Below, in pieces: positions 24,782-32,328 of a stretch of 64,000 nucleotides of DNA; position 1 is the first letter of the stretch; each line of letters opens with the position of its first letter. The stretch is from Modestobacter excelsi. GTDB lineage: Bacteria; Actinomycetota; Actinomycetes; Mycobacteriales; Geodermatophilaceae. The translations under genes were made by a program, and so were the position numbers. A model generated the notes under the pieces. It did no database searches. It saw nothing but the letters and a program-made list of their open reading frames with translations, and was not told the DNA's origin. The stretch spans positions 62,001-126,000 of the forward strand of contig NZ_SJEX01000005.1 in assembly GCF_005930495.1 (NCBI RefSeq), in the 5' to 3' direction.

Positions 24782-25717
24782 GTGGCTCAGTCAGACACCA
24801 CCGAAAGGTCGGGAGGTGAGCCCAACAAGATCCTCATCGGCGTCGCCACGATCGTCGGCCTGCTGGTCGTCCTCGTTGCCATCGCGAGCGGCATCGGTGC
24901 GGCCATCGGCACGCTGGGTTTTGCGGCTTTCGTCATCGGCGCGATAGCTGTCGTACGCGGCGGCGCGACCTGGGCGCGGATCGTGGGTCGCCGTGCTGCC
25001 GCGGCCGTGGGTGTGGCCGGCTTCGTCGCCATGGGCATCGGCGGAGCGCTGACGCCGGAGACCGCCACGGACAACACGGCTGCCGAAGCGGCGGCGCCGA
25101 CGTCGTCCGCAGCACCGACCACCTCGGCCCCCAGGACGACCTCCGCGGCTCCGAAGCCGTTGGTGGCGGCGCCGGCGACCACGATGAGCCAGGCGCCCGT
25201 TCTCCCGCCGGCCCCCGTCATGGCCATCACCTGCCCGAACGGCGGCACGGCGGCGTCCCTGGTCTACGGCCAGCAGATCTCGGCAGCGGCCCCGTACTCG
25301 TTGACGATCAACTACGGCGATGGCGACGAGTACACCGGCGACGACCAGCACCTGGCCGCCATCTTCTCGCACACCTACAAGGTCGCCGGCACGTTTGCGG
25401 TGAGCGCTGTTCTCACCGACTCTGCGGGTCAGGCCGCCTCGGCCAGCTGCACCTACACCTGGACCAAACCGGTCCAGGCAGCCACCGGTGGCTCAGCTGG
25501 CGGGTCCAGCAGCGGGACCGTCTCAGGTGGGAGCGGAACGTCGGGGACCGGTTCCTCCGGAGCGGGCGTCGGGGTCGTCGAGGCCCCGGCGGCTGGCGGC
25601 GCTTCGTACGCGAACTGCGACGCCGTCCGCGCGGCGGGCGCTGCCCCGATCTACCCCGGCGACCCCGGCTTCCAGCCCAAGTTCGACCGCAACGACGACG
25701 GTGTCGGTTGCGAGTGA
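24782..25717 (+). CDS. membrane-anchored PKD/excalibur-domain protein
   Basis: 311 residues from GTG 24782, chosen because GGGGAG lies five bases before it; the frame is open further upstream but not protein-like. The N-terminus has two or three hydrophobic segments (ILIGVATIVGLLVVLVAIA, FAAFVIGAIAVV). A Thr/Ala/Pro-rich linker follows, then a PKD-like segment (YSLTINYGDGDEYTG, HTYKVAGTFAVSAVLTD), a Gly/Ser linker, and a C-terminal excalibur calcium-binding motif (YANCDAVRAAG ending DRNDDGVGCE). Probably a cell-surface protein. A strong hairpin terminator follows the stop. Confidence 0.8.
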   Translation: MAQSDTTERSGGEPNKILIGVATIVGLLVVLVAIASGIGAAIGTLGFAAFVIGAIAVVRGGATWARIVGRRAAAAVGVAGFVAMGIGGALTPETATDNTAAEAAAPTSSAAPTTSAPRTTSAAPKPLVAAPATTMSQAPVLPPAPVMAITCPNGGTAASLVYGQQISAAAPYSLTINYGDGDEYTGDDQHLAAIFSHTYKVAGTFAVSAVLTDSAGQAASASCTYTWTKPVQAATGGSAGGSSSGTVSGGSGTSGTGSSGAGVGVVEAPAAGGASYANCDAVRAAGAAPIYPGDPGFQPKFDRNDDGVGCE

Positions 25718-25729
25718 TCGCGGCCACCT

Positions 25730-25779
25730 GAGCAACGACGCCTCGACGTTCCCGCGGGAACGTCGAGGCGTCGCTGCTC
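25730..25779. terminator. strong palindromic terminator, possibly bidirectional
   Basis: The arms CGACGCCTCGACGTTCCCG (25736-25754) and its exact inverse (25755-25773) form a perfect 38-bp palindrome, extended outward by six more bases with one mismatch. It lies directly after the excalibur gene. No U-tract is seen, as is common in high-GC actinobacteria. Confidence 0.75.
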
Positions 25780-26091
25780 GTCCCGCGGTGGCAGCGGATC
25801 GTCCTCGGCCTCGTGGGACGACGAACGCGCACCGGAATCGGTGGCGTTGAGGAAGAGGCTCGCCCACAGCGATGAGGGCCGGCGGCTCTCGGAGGGCGAG
25901 AGCTTCGGCCGCCTGCTCGAACAGGTGGGGGTCCCGGCGTGCACCACCGACCCGCCCGCTGCCGGGTGGACGCTTTGGCGCGACGCGACGCTCGCGGCTG
26001 CTGCGCCGTCGGAACGAGCGGCTGAGCGGATCACGGACCGCGGATCGGTATCGCGTAGCGCTCGGTGGCGCCCCGGTCGGGCGCGACCGGC
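25780..26091. other. intergenic stretch, no gene recognised
   Basis: Between the terminator and the 3' end of the PIN toxin. The frames here have no start with a ribosome site and no recognisable motif. It may contain decayed sequence, given the relics nearby, but I cannot assign it. Confidence 0.3.
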
Positions 26092-26517
26092 TCAGGCGTT
26101 CGTGTCGACGACGGCCAATCCGTCCTCTAGCCATGCGGTGAGCAACTCGTGATCGCCGCTGGCCGCGATCAGGTCCTCGTCGGCGACGGACAGTGCGGCG
26201 GCGCAGTGGACGGCGTCGTACCCGCGCAGACCGTGGCGCAGCGCCGCCGCCGCGGAGGCATGCAATCGCGGCTCGTCCGCCGGCACGACGGTGACGTCAG
26301 TCCAGAGAACGGCCAGCAGTTGCGTCGCGGCTTCCAGCGCCGAGTGGGAGAGGCGACCCGATCGCTCGGTCCGCGCCAGGGCAGCGCACGCCTCGACGTG
26401 CCCGAGCGCCGAGCAGAGCACCAGGTCCGCGTCATCCCACAGGCGACGGCAGCGGGGCGAGGACGCTTCGGTGACCAGGAGGGACACGAGCGCCGACGTG
26501 TCCAGGTACAGGATCAC
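26092..26517 (-). CDS. vapC: PIN-domain toxin, VapC type
   Basis: 141 residues from ATG 26517. PIN-domain acidic residues are visible: Asp in LYLDTSALV at the start, Glu in GHVEACAAL, Asp in RGYDAVHCAAAL, and a later Asp in VADEDLIAASGD. These enzymes are Mg-dependent RNases that usually cut tRNA or rRNA. The ATG overlaps the antitoxin stop (ATGA), which supports a coupled toxin-antitoxin pair. Catalytic set complete; length normal for VapC. Confidence 0.88.
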   Translation of the reverse strand: MILYLDTSALVSLLVTEASSPRCRRLWDDADLVLCSALGHVEACAALARTERSGRLSHSALEAATQLLAVLWTDVTVVPADEPRLHASAAAALRHGLRGYDAVHCAAALSVADEDLIAASGDHELLTAWLEDGLAVVDTNA

Positions 26518-26771
26518 CGACGGTCGGCGAGCACGGTCTCCGAGAGCGACACGTCAGCGACGACCGGATCCGGCGCGGGGCGCTTGCGGTGGGCCGGCAG
26601 CTGGACGACGCCCTCGGCGATCAGCTGCTCCAAGGCGGACGGGGTCCCGACGGGGACGATGCGCGCCACCGGCGTGCCGTGGTCTGTCACCGTGATGGTG
26701 GCGCCTTCGCGAACCTGTGCGATGTGCTTGCTCAGGGCGTCACGCAGCTCGCGGATGCCGATGCTCGTCAC
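26514..26771 (-). CDS. Phd/YefM-type antitoxin of the VapC pair
   Basis: 85 residues from GTG 26771, with GGAGG four to five bases upstream. The sequence SIGIRELRDALSKHIAQVRE followed by ITVTDHGTPVARIVP is a Phd/YefM antitoxin fold; the C-terminal part (LPAHRKRPAPDPVVADVSLS) would bind the PIN toxin. A 10-base inverted repeat sits just upstream (26782-26814), the likely autorepression site. A decayed paralogue lies at 13412-13652. Confidence 0.88.
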   Translation of the reverse strand: MTSIGIRELRDALSKHIAQVREGATITVTDHGTPVARIVPVGTPSALEQLIAEGVVQLPAHRKRPAPDPVVADVSLSETVLADRR

Positions 26772-26781
26772 AGCGCCTCCA

Positions 26782-26814
26782 TGTGGCTACAAGTATCCCG
26801 AAACTGTAGCCACA
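26782..26814. promoter_or_regulatory. antitoxin operator: 10-bp inverted repeat
   Basis: TGTGGCTACA (26782-26791) and TGTAGCCACA (26805-26814) are perfect inverse copies separated by 13 bases. The repeat lies about 10 bases upstream of the antitoxin GTG, in the promoter; on the minus strand GATACT within the spacer could be the -10. Antitoxins of this type usually repress their own promoter by binding such repeats. Confidence 0.7.
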
Positions 26815-26830
26815 GTCCAACAGTCGGGAG

Positions 26831-26935
26831 GTGTCGTACGCCCGGACGTCCGAGCCCACGACCTGCTCGCTGTACTCGGCGACCTGGAGCTCGTCTGCCG
26901 CCGGCGGCGAGGCCGTGGCGGGGGGACTGGCCGAG
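26831..26935 (+). pseudogene. 3'-end fragment of a UvrD-like helicase gene
   Basis: The plus strand encodes AHDLLAVLGDLELVCR, then (after a two-base shift) GGEAVAGGL. This matches the C-terminus of the NERD helicase at 17149-18804 (ARDLLVVCGDLELIRRVGG, EAVARRL); the DNA also aligns over about 70 bases. All helicase motifs are missing, so this is only a tail. It joins directly to the EAL fragment that follows. Confidence 0.6.
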
Positions 26936-27406
26936 CAGACCGTGCTGGAGGTGACCGAGAGCGTGCTGGAGGCCGACTCCACCACCGCCGTCGCCACCCT
27001 GCACGCACTGCGGGCCATGGGCGTCCAGGTGGCCCTCGACGACTTCGGCACCGGGTACTCGTCGCTGAGCCGGCTCGACACCCTCCCGGTCGACATCCTC
27101 AAGGTCGACTCCTCCTTCATCGCCCAGATCACCACCTCGGCCCGTCGGGCGCAGATGCTGCGCAGCATCGTGGGGATGGCCGGCGCCCTGGGGCTGAAGG
27201 TGATCGCCGAGGGCGTGGAGACGGCGGAGCAGGATGCACTGCTGCGGGATGTCGGCTGCTCCTTCGCCCAGGGCTGGTTGCACGGCCGACCGGTGCCGCT
27301 CGACGTGCTCATCGCCTCCCTCGGCCACCGACCGGACGGCGAGACCGCCCACCCGCGCACCACCGACCGCCTGGCCACCGGAAGTCTCGCTCCATCGATG
27401 TCCTGA
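26927..27406 (+). pseudogene. truncated EAL-domain (c-di-GMP phosphodiesterase) fragment
   Basis: Reads LAEQTVLEVTESVLE, MGVQVALDDFGTGYSSLSRL, LPVDILKVDSSF, LGLKVIAEGVET and CSFAQGWLHGRPVP: the second half of an EAL domain, including the DDFGTGYSSL loop and the EGVE motif. The EAL signature itself and the first half are missing. The frame runs into the helicase fragment upstream with no proper start or ribosome site. The fragment cannot be an active phosphodiesterase as it stands. Confidence 0.75.
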
Positions 27407-27407
27407 C

Positions 27408-27560
27408 TCCGTCGTGCCTGATGCGGCGCCGGACGTCGAGCACCTCGTCCGCCTCGTGGTCGGCGTCCAGCAGGAGGAAATCCGCGTCGCGCGGCGCGAG
27501 GTGGTGCCCGAGGACGAGGCCGGCCTGGCCGGCGCCGATCACGATCACGTCGAAGGTCAT
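27408..27560 (-). pseudogene. N-terminal fragment of a FAD-dependent oxidoreductase
   Basis: From ATG 27560 the minus strand reads MTFDVIVIGAGQAGLVLGHH, a standard Rossmann FAD-binding start, then DADFLLLDADHEADEVLD. The remainder of a flavoprotein monooxygenase is absent, and the tail is out of register with the family (RRRIRHDG then unrelated sequence). It overlaps the end of the EAL fragment on the other strand by position only. Confidence 0.65.
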
Positions 27561-27616
27561 GCCGACGACGCCGGGAACGGACCGCCGACCTCAGGCCGGG
27601 AAAACCGCCGGGTCCG

Positions 27617-30316
27617 CTACAGCTCGAGCGCCAGGGCGGTGAGCTCGGCGCGTGAGGTGACGCCGAGCTTGCTGAACACGTTGCGCAGGTGGAAGTCGAC
27701 CGTCCGCGGGGAGACGAACAGCCGCGCGGCGACGTCCCGGTTCGACAGCCCCTGCCGGACCAGCCCGGCCACCTGGCGTTCCTGCGCGGTCAGGTCGGCC
27801 GCGGTGCTCACGTCGCGGCGGCGGGCGGTCTCCCCGGAGGCGCGCAGCTCCTGCGCCGCTCGCTCGGCCCAGGAGCCGGCGCCGAGCTGCTCGAACAGCG
27901 CCAGCGCGGCGCGCAGGTGGGCGCGGGCGTCGACCCGCCGGCGGGCGCGCCGCAGGTGCTCCCCGTACGCCAGCTCGGTCCGAGCCCGGTCGGGCAGCCG
28001 CTGGGAGTGCGCGTGCGCGGCGAGCGCCCGCTCGAAGTGCACCTCGGCGTCGTCGGCGAGCAGGGCGCGGCCGTGCTCGACGACCGCGGTCGCCGCCGGC
28101 GTGCCGGTCCCCGCGGCGTAGTCCGCCAGCTCGTCCACCCAGGTGCGCGCCAGGTCCGGACGTCCCGCGCGGACGGCGGTCTCGATCCGGTCGACCGCCG
28201 CCGCCCGGCGCAGCCCCGCCTCGCTGATCTGCTCCAGGTGGTGCAGCGCGGTCGTCGGCTGCGCAGCGGCGCCCAGCGCGCGGGCCCAGTGCAGCAGGCC
28301 GACGACGAGGACGTCGCTGACCCCGAGCGGGTGCGCCGCCCGGATCGCGGTCACCTCGGCGAGGTGGGCATCGGGGTCCTCCCCGCGCAGCGCGGCCACC
28401 GCGGCGAGCAGGGCGTGCGGCAGCGCACTCAGCCCGGGGTGGCCGGTGGCGGCGGTCAGCGGCAGCGCCTCCTCCGCCGCCGCCGCGGCCTGCGACCAGG
28501 CCCCGACGACGAGCTGGACCTGCGCTCCGCGGGTCAGCGCGTGCTCCACCATGTTCAGCGCACCGGCGGCTCGGGCCGCGGTGAGCTGGTGCTCGTGCAG
28601 CCGCAGCGCCCGCTCGTCGTCGCCCAGGAACACCGCGGCGATGGCGAGGTTGGGCTGCAGCACGTGGTCGTCGAGCGGGTCGGTGTCGGTGAGGGCGAAG
28701 CCGGCGCGGAAGCACTCCGCCATCGCCGCCCAGTCGTGGCGGGCGGCGGCGAGGAACCCGAGCCGCAGGGCGGCGGCGGCGCGCACCCGTGCCGACGCGT
28801 CCGCTGCCGGCGGAGCGACCAGCGCCGCCGGGTCGACGTCGCGGGCGGAGTGGGCGCCGAAGGCGGCCAGCGAGGCGGCGAGCATCGCCAGCAGCTGCGC
28901 CATGGCCTCGTCCACCCCGGCGGCGACCTGCACGGCCTGCAGGACGACGTCGTAGCCCTCGTCGAGGGACCTGGTGTTCCACGCGATCTGGGCCTGCAGC
29001 GTCAGCAGCTGCGCCCGCACCAGCGGATCGGTCACCGCGGCCGCGGCGGCGGTGGCCAGCGCGACCGCCTGCGACGGGTGCGCGCCCAGCCAGGCCGAGG
29101 ACGCGGCCCGGTGCAGCCGCCGGCCGCGGGCGTCCCCGCCGGTGGTCAGCTCAGCGGCGCGGGACCAGGCGGCAGCCGCTGCTTCGTGCCCACCGCGGGC
29201 GGCGGCCCGCTCGGCCACGGCGTCGAGCGCCGCGACGACGTCGTCGTCGGGCCGGTCGGCGGCCGCGGCCAGGTGCCAGGCACGCCGGTCGGGGTCGCCG
29301 GCGAGCACCTCGGCCAGCGCGTGGTGCGCGGCGCGACGCTGCGCGCTGGTCGCCGCCCGGTACACCGCCGAGCGCACCAGCGGGTGGTACAGCGACACCA
29401 CGTCGCCGTCGACTCCGAGCAACCCGGACCGCTCGGCGTCGTCCAGGGCGTCGGCACCGGCGCCGAGCCGTTCGGCGGCGTCGCGGACGACGGTCAGCCG
29501 CGCGGTGTCGTCGGCCGCAGCGACGAGCAGGAACCGCTGCCCGAGCTCGTCCAGGCGGCGGTGCCGGTCTAGGAACCCGCGCTCCACCCCGCCGGTCAGC
29601 GGGAGAGGAGCAGGCAGCGGCGCCCGGCCGGCGAGCTGCTCGCCGGTGAGCACCCGGGCCAGCTCGACCAGCGCCAGCGGGTTGCCGCCGGTGCCGGTCA
29701 CCAGCTGGTCGCGCACCCCGGGGTCGATCCCGCCGCCGTCGTGGCCGGCCAGCAGCGCGTCGGCGTCCGCTCCGGTCACCCCGCCCAGGGCGACGGCGGG
29801 CAGGTCGGGTGCGTCGAAGCTCCGTGCGTCGCCGTCGCGGGCGGCGAACAGCAGCGCCACCCGCTCGTCCTGCAGCCGCCGCGCCACGAACAGCAGCGCC
29901 GCCGACGAGGCGTCGTCGAGCCAGTGCGCGTCGTCGACGACGAGCAGCAGCGGCGCCTCGTCCGCGGCGTCGGCGAGCAGGCTCAACGTGCCCAGGAAGG
30001 CCAGGAACCGCTCGCCCTCGCCGGTGGCCTCGCCGAGCGCAGCGCCCAGCGCCGCTCGCTGCGGCCCCGGCAACCCGTCGAGCCGGGCGCGCAGCGGCCA
30101 CAGCAACCGCTGCAGCGCGGCGAAGGCCAGCGGCGACTCCGACTCCACCCCCGACGTGCGCAGCACCCGCATGCCGGAGGCGGCCGCGACGGCGTCGGCG
30201 AGCAACGTCGACTTGCCGGCCCCGGCCACCCCGCGGACGACGAGCGCCCCGCCGGTGCCCGAACGTGCGGCGTCCAGCAGGGCGGTGATCGTCGCGCGCT
30301 CCCGGTCCCGCAGCAC
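27617..30316 (-). CDS. large ATP-binding LuxR-family (LAL) regulator
   Basis: 899 residues if GTG 30316 (VLRDRERATIT) is the start; GTG 30412 is in frame, but that extra stretch overlaps the MFS promoter region and is not protein-like. The N-terminal ATPase has Walker A RGVAGAGKST and Walker B LLLVVDDAHWLDD. A long helical repeat region follows, rich in Ala/Leu (TPR-like). The C-terminal LuxR helix-turn-helix starts LTAQERQVAGLVRQGLSN and includes DVAARLFVSPRTVDFHLRN. LAL proteins switch on operons after ATP binding. It is divergent from a His-tailed MFS exporter, its probable target. Confidence 0.88.
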   Translation of the reverse strand: MLRDRERATITALLDAARSGTGGALVVRGVAGAGKSTLLADAVAAASGMRVLRTSGVESESPLAFAALQRLLWPLRARLDGLPGPQRAALGAALGEATGEGERFLAFLGTLSLLADAADEAPLLLVVDDAHWLDDASSAALLFVARRLQDERVALLFAARDGDARSFDAPDLPAVALGGVTGADADALLAGHDGGGIDPGVRDQLVTGTGGNPLALVELARVLTGEQLAGRAPLPAPLPLTGGVERGFLDRHRRLDELGQRFLLVAAADDTARLTVVRDAAERLGAGADALDDAERSGLLGVDGDVVSLYHPLVRSAVYRAATSAQRRAAHHALAEVLAGDPDRRAWHLAAAADRPDDDVVAALDAVAERAAARGGHEAAAAAWSRAAELTTGGDARGRRLHRAASSAWLGAHPSQAVALATAAAAAVTDPLVRAQLLTLQAQIAWNTRSLDEGYDVVLQAVQVAAGVDEAMAQLLAMLAASLAAFGAHSARDVDPAALVAPPAADASARVRAAAALRLGFLAAARHDWAAMAECFRAGFALTDTDPLDDHVLQPNLAIAAVFLGDDERALRLHEHQLTAARAAGALNMVEHALTRGAQVQLVVGAWSQAAAAAEEALPLTAATGHPGLSALPHALLAAVAALRGEDPDAHLAEVTAIRAAHPLGVSDVLVVGLLHWARALGAAAQPTTALHHLEQISEAGLRRAAAVDRIETAVRAGRPDLARTWVDELADYAAGTGTPAATAVVEHGRALLADDAEVHFERALAAHAHSQRLPDRARTELAYGEHLRRARRRVDARAHLRAALALFEQLGAGSWAERAAQELRASGETARRRDVSTAADLTAQERQVAGLVRQGLSNRDVAARLFVSPRTVDFHLRNVFSKLGVTSRAELTALALEL

Positions 30317-30447
30317 GGCGGGGACGCTACCGGCCGCGGCGGCCGTGGCGGCCGGACCGGAACCTGGCGAAATCCCCGGCGAGAGCGGGCGGGACGGCGG
30401 CGAGCGTGGCACTCGACCGCACCACCCCAGCCTCCGGAGGAGGAGCC

Positions 30448-31929
30448 ATGTCGGCCCACACCGCCGCCGCCCACCCGCATCCGCACGTGCACGACCGGGC
30501 CCCGGACGAACCCCGCCGGCCCTGGACCACCTTCGGCCTGATGATCGCCGCCCAGGTGATGGTGGTCCTGGACGTCTCCGTCGTGAACGTCGCGCTGCCC
30601 TCCATCGGCCGCGGCCTGCACCTGTCGGCCGCGGACTACCAGTGGACGATCTCCGCCTACGTGCTGCTCTCCGGCGGGCTGCTGCTGCTCGGCGGGCGCA
30701 TCGCCGACCTGCTCAACCGCCGCGGGGCCTTCCTCACCGGCGTCGGCCTGTTCACCGCCGCCTCGCTGGCCAGCGCGCTGGCCCAGGCCCCATGGGAGCT
30801 GATCGCGTCCCGGGCCGCGCAGGGCGCCGGCGCCGCGCTGCTCACCCCCGCGGCGCTGTCGATCATCATGACGGCCTACGCCGGGCGGCAGCGGCAGACC
30901 GCGCTCGCCGCCTGGGGGACCGTCGGCAGCCTGGGCATCGCCGCCGGCGTGCTCTTCGGTGGCGTGCTGACCAGCGCCCTCGGCTGGCGCGCGGTCTTCT
31001 TCATCAACGTGCCCATCGGCATCGCCGTCGTCCTCGGCACCCTCCGCACCGTCGACCGCGGTGCCGCGCAGCCCGGCGCGCTGCGCCGGCTCGACGTCCC
31101 GGGTGCGCTGACCCTGGTGACCGGGCTGCTGGCGCTCGTGCTGGGCATCGAGGCCATCCGCTCCGCCGGCTGGACCGCACCCCGCACCTGGGTCCCGCTG
31201 GCCGCCGCTGCCGTGCTGCTGACGGCGTTCGCCCGGCTGGAGCGCCGCGCCGCCGACCCGCTGGTCCCGCCGGCGACCTGGCGGATCCGGTCGCTGGTCT
31301 CGGCCTCGGCGGTGATGGCAGGCATCACCGGCGTCGTCGTCGGCGCAGTGTTCCTGACCTCGCTGTACCTGCAGACCGTCACCGGCGCCTCGCCGGTGGT
31401 CGCGGGCCTGGAGTTCCTGCCGCTGGCCGGCGCCCTCACGCTCGGCGCCACCGCAGCGTCGCAGGCGATCGGTCACCTCGGCGCCCGTCCGCTCATCCTC
31501 GGCGGCCTCGTCGTCCTGGCCGGTGGGGTGCTGCTGCTGGCCGCCTCCGCCGGCGGCACCTCCTACGCCGCCGACGTGCTGCCCGGCTTCCTGCTCGTCG
31601 GCGCCGGCGTGGGGCCGGTGTTCGTGGCCATCGCGATGGCCGCCATGGGCGACGTCCCCGCCGAGAGCTCGGGGCTCGCGTCCGGCCTGATGATGACCCG
31701 CCACGAGATCGGCGCGGCCCTGGGCGTCGCCGGGCTCACCGCCGTCGCCGGGACCCTGACCACCTCGGCCGGGTTGATCGACGGCTACGGCCGCGCCTTC
31801 ACCGTCACCACGGGCGTGGTCGCCGCGCTGTTCCTGCTGACCCTCGTCGCGGTGCCCGGCGGGAAGCCCGCTCCCGGGACGGCGGCCGGCCACGGGCACG
31901 GCGCGCACGGCCACGGCCACGGCCACTGA
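30448..31929 (+). CDS. MFS exporter (DHA2-like) with His-rich termini
   Basis: 493 residues from ATG 30448, with GGAGGAGGAG just upstream. About 14 membrane helices; the MFS motif A is GGRIADLLNRR, and motif C is near GTVGSLGIAAGVLFGGVL. Both ends are histidine-rich: HPHPHVHD near residue 10, and GHGHGAHGHGHGH at the C-terminus. Such tails can bind metals and are unusual for drug exporters. It is divergent from the LAL regulator and is followed by a copper chaperone and other efflux genes, so metal or drug export is plausible. Substrate unknown. Confidence 0.85.
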   Translation: MSAHTAAAHPHPHVHDRAPDEPRRPWTTFGLMIAAQVMVVLDVSVVNVALPSIGRGLHLSAADYQWTISAYVLLSGGLLLLGGRIADLLNRRGAFLTGVGLFTAASLASALAQAPWELIASRAAQGAGAALLTPAALSIIMTAYAGRQRQTALAAWGTVGSLGIAAGVLFGGVLTSALGWRAVFFINVPIGIAVVLGTLRTVDRGAAQPGALRRLDVPGALTLVTGLLALVLGIEAIRSAGWTAPRTWVPLAAAAVLLTAFARLERRAADPLVPPATWRIRSLVSASAVMAGITGVVVGAVFLTSLYLQTVTGASPVVAGLEFLPLAGALTLGATAASQAIGHLGARPLILGGLVVLAGGVLLLAASAGGTSYAADVLPGFLLVGAGVGPVFVAIAMAAMGDVPAESSGLASGLMMTRHEIGAALGVAGLTAVAGTLTTSAGLIDGYGRAFTVTTGVVAALFLLTLVAVPGGKPAPGTAAGHGHGAHGHGHGH

Positions 31930-31933
31930 GCAA

Positions 31934-31957
31934 TCCCCGGCGGTTCTCCCGGTGAGA
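31934..31957 (+). promoter_or_regulatory. shared promoter-proximal motif, copy ahead of the copper chaperone
   Basis: CCCGGCGGTTCTCCCGGTGA (31936-31955) is nearly identical to a stretch at 34647-34666 ahead of the Met-rich membrane gene. Both lie 61-64 bases before the ATG and are followed by similar 5' leaders ending in GAGGAGTTCC. Weaker matches occur at 32294-32315 (before MMPL) and 30371-30384 (before MFS). Suggests common control; the regulator is unknown. Confidence 0.55.
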
Positions 31958-32017
31958 GGCACTCAGCCCCGCGCCGACGCTCGTCCCCGACACCACCACG
32001 ACCCACGAGGAGTTCCG

Positions 32018-32251
32018 ATGCTCGCCAGCACGCCCCGCACCTTCATCGGCTCGACCACCTTCACCGTCACCGGCATGACCTGCGAGCACTGCCGGCGCGC
32101 GGTCACCGAGGGGATCGCCGCCGTGGCCGGCGTCGAGGCGGTCGCCGTCGACCTGGCCACCGGCGCGGTCACCGTCACCGCCGCCCACCCCATCGACCGC
32201 GCCGACATCGCCGCCGCCGTCGACGAGGCCGGCTACGCCCTCGTCCCCTGA
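32018..32251 (+). CDS. copZ: copper chaperone, heavy-metal-associated (HMA) domain
   Basis: 77 residues from ATG 32018, with GAGGAG upstream. The CxxC metal site is in TVTGMTCEHCRRAVTEG; the rest (VDLATGAVTVTAAHPID, AVDEAGYALVP) completes a ferredoxin-like HMA fold. It would carry Cu(I) to the P1B ATPase encoded about 3 kb downstream, which has its own HMA domain. The promoter-proximal motif ahead of it is shared with another gene of the cluster. Confidence 0.88.
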   Translation: MLASTPRTFIGSTTFTVTGMTCEHCRRAVTEGIAAVAGVEAVAVDLATGAVTVTAAHPIDRADIAAAVDEAGYALVP

Positions 32252-32328
32252 TCGGACCCTCTCCTCGGCCCGGCCGCCGGCGGGCCCCCACTGCCCCGGC
32301 GATCCTCCCCGCAGACAGGAGCACGACC

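Noticed and set aside
28974-31955. A 993-codon plus-strand frame over the LAL regulator and MFS gene
   Set aside because: Runs through two real genes on different strands; Arg/Ala/Ser-rich shadow sequence.
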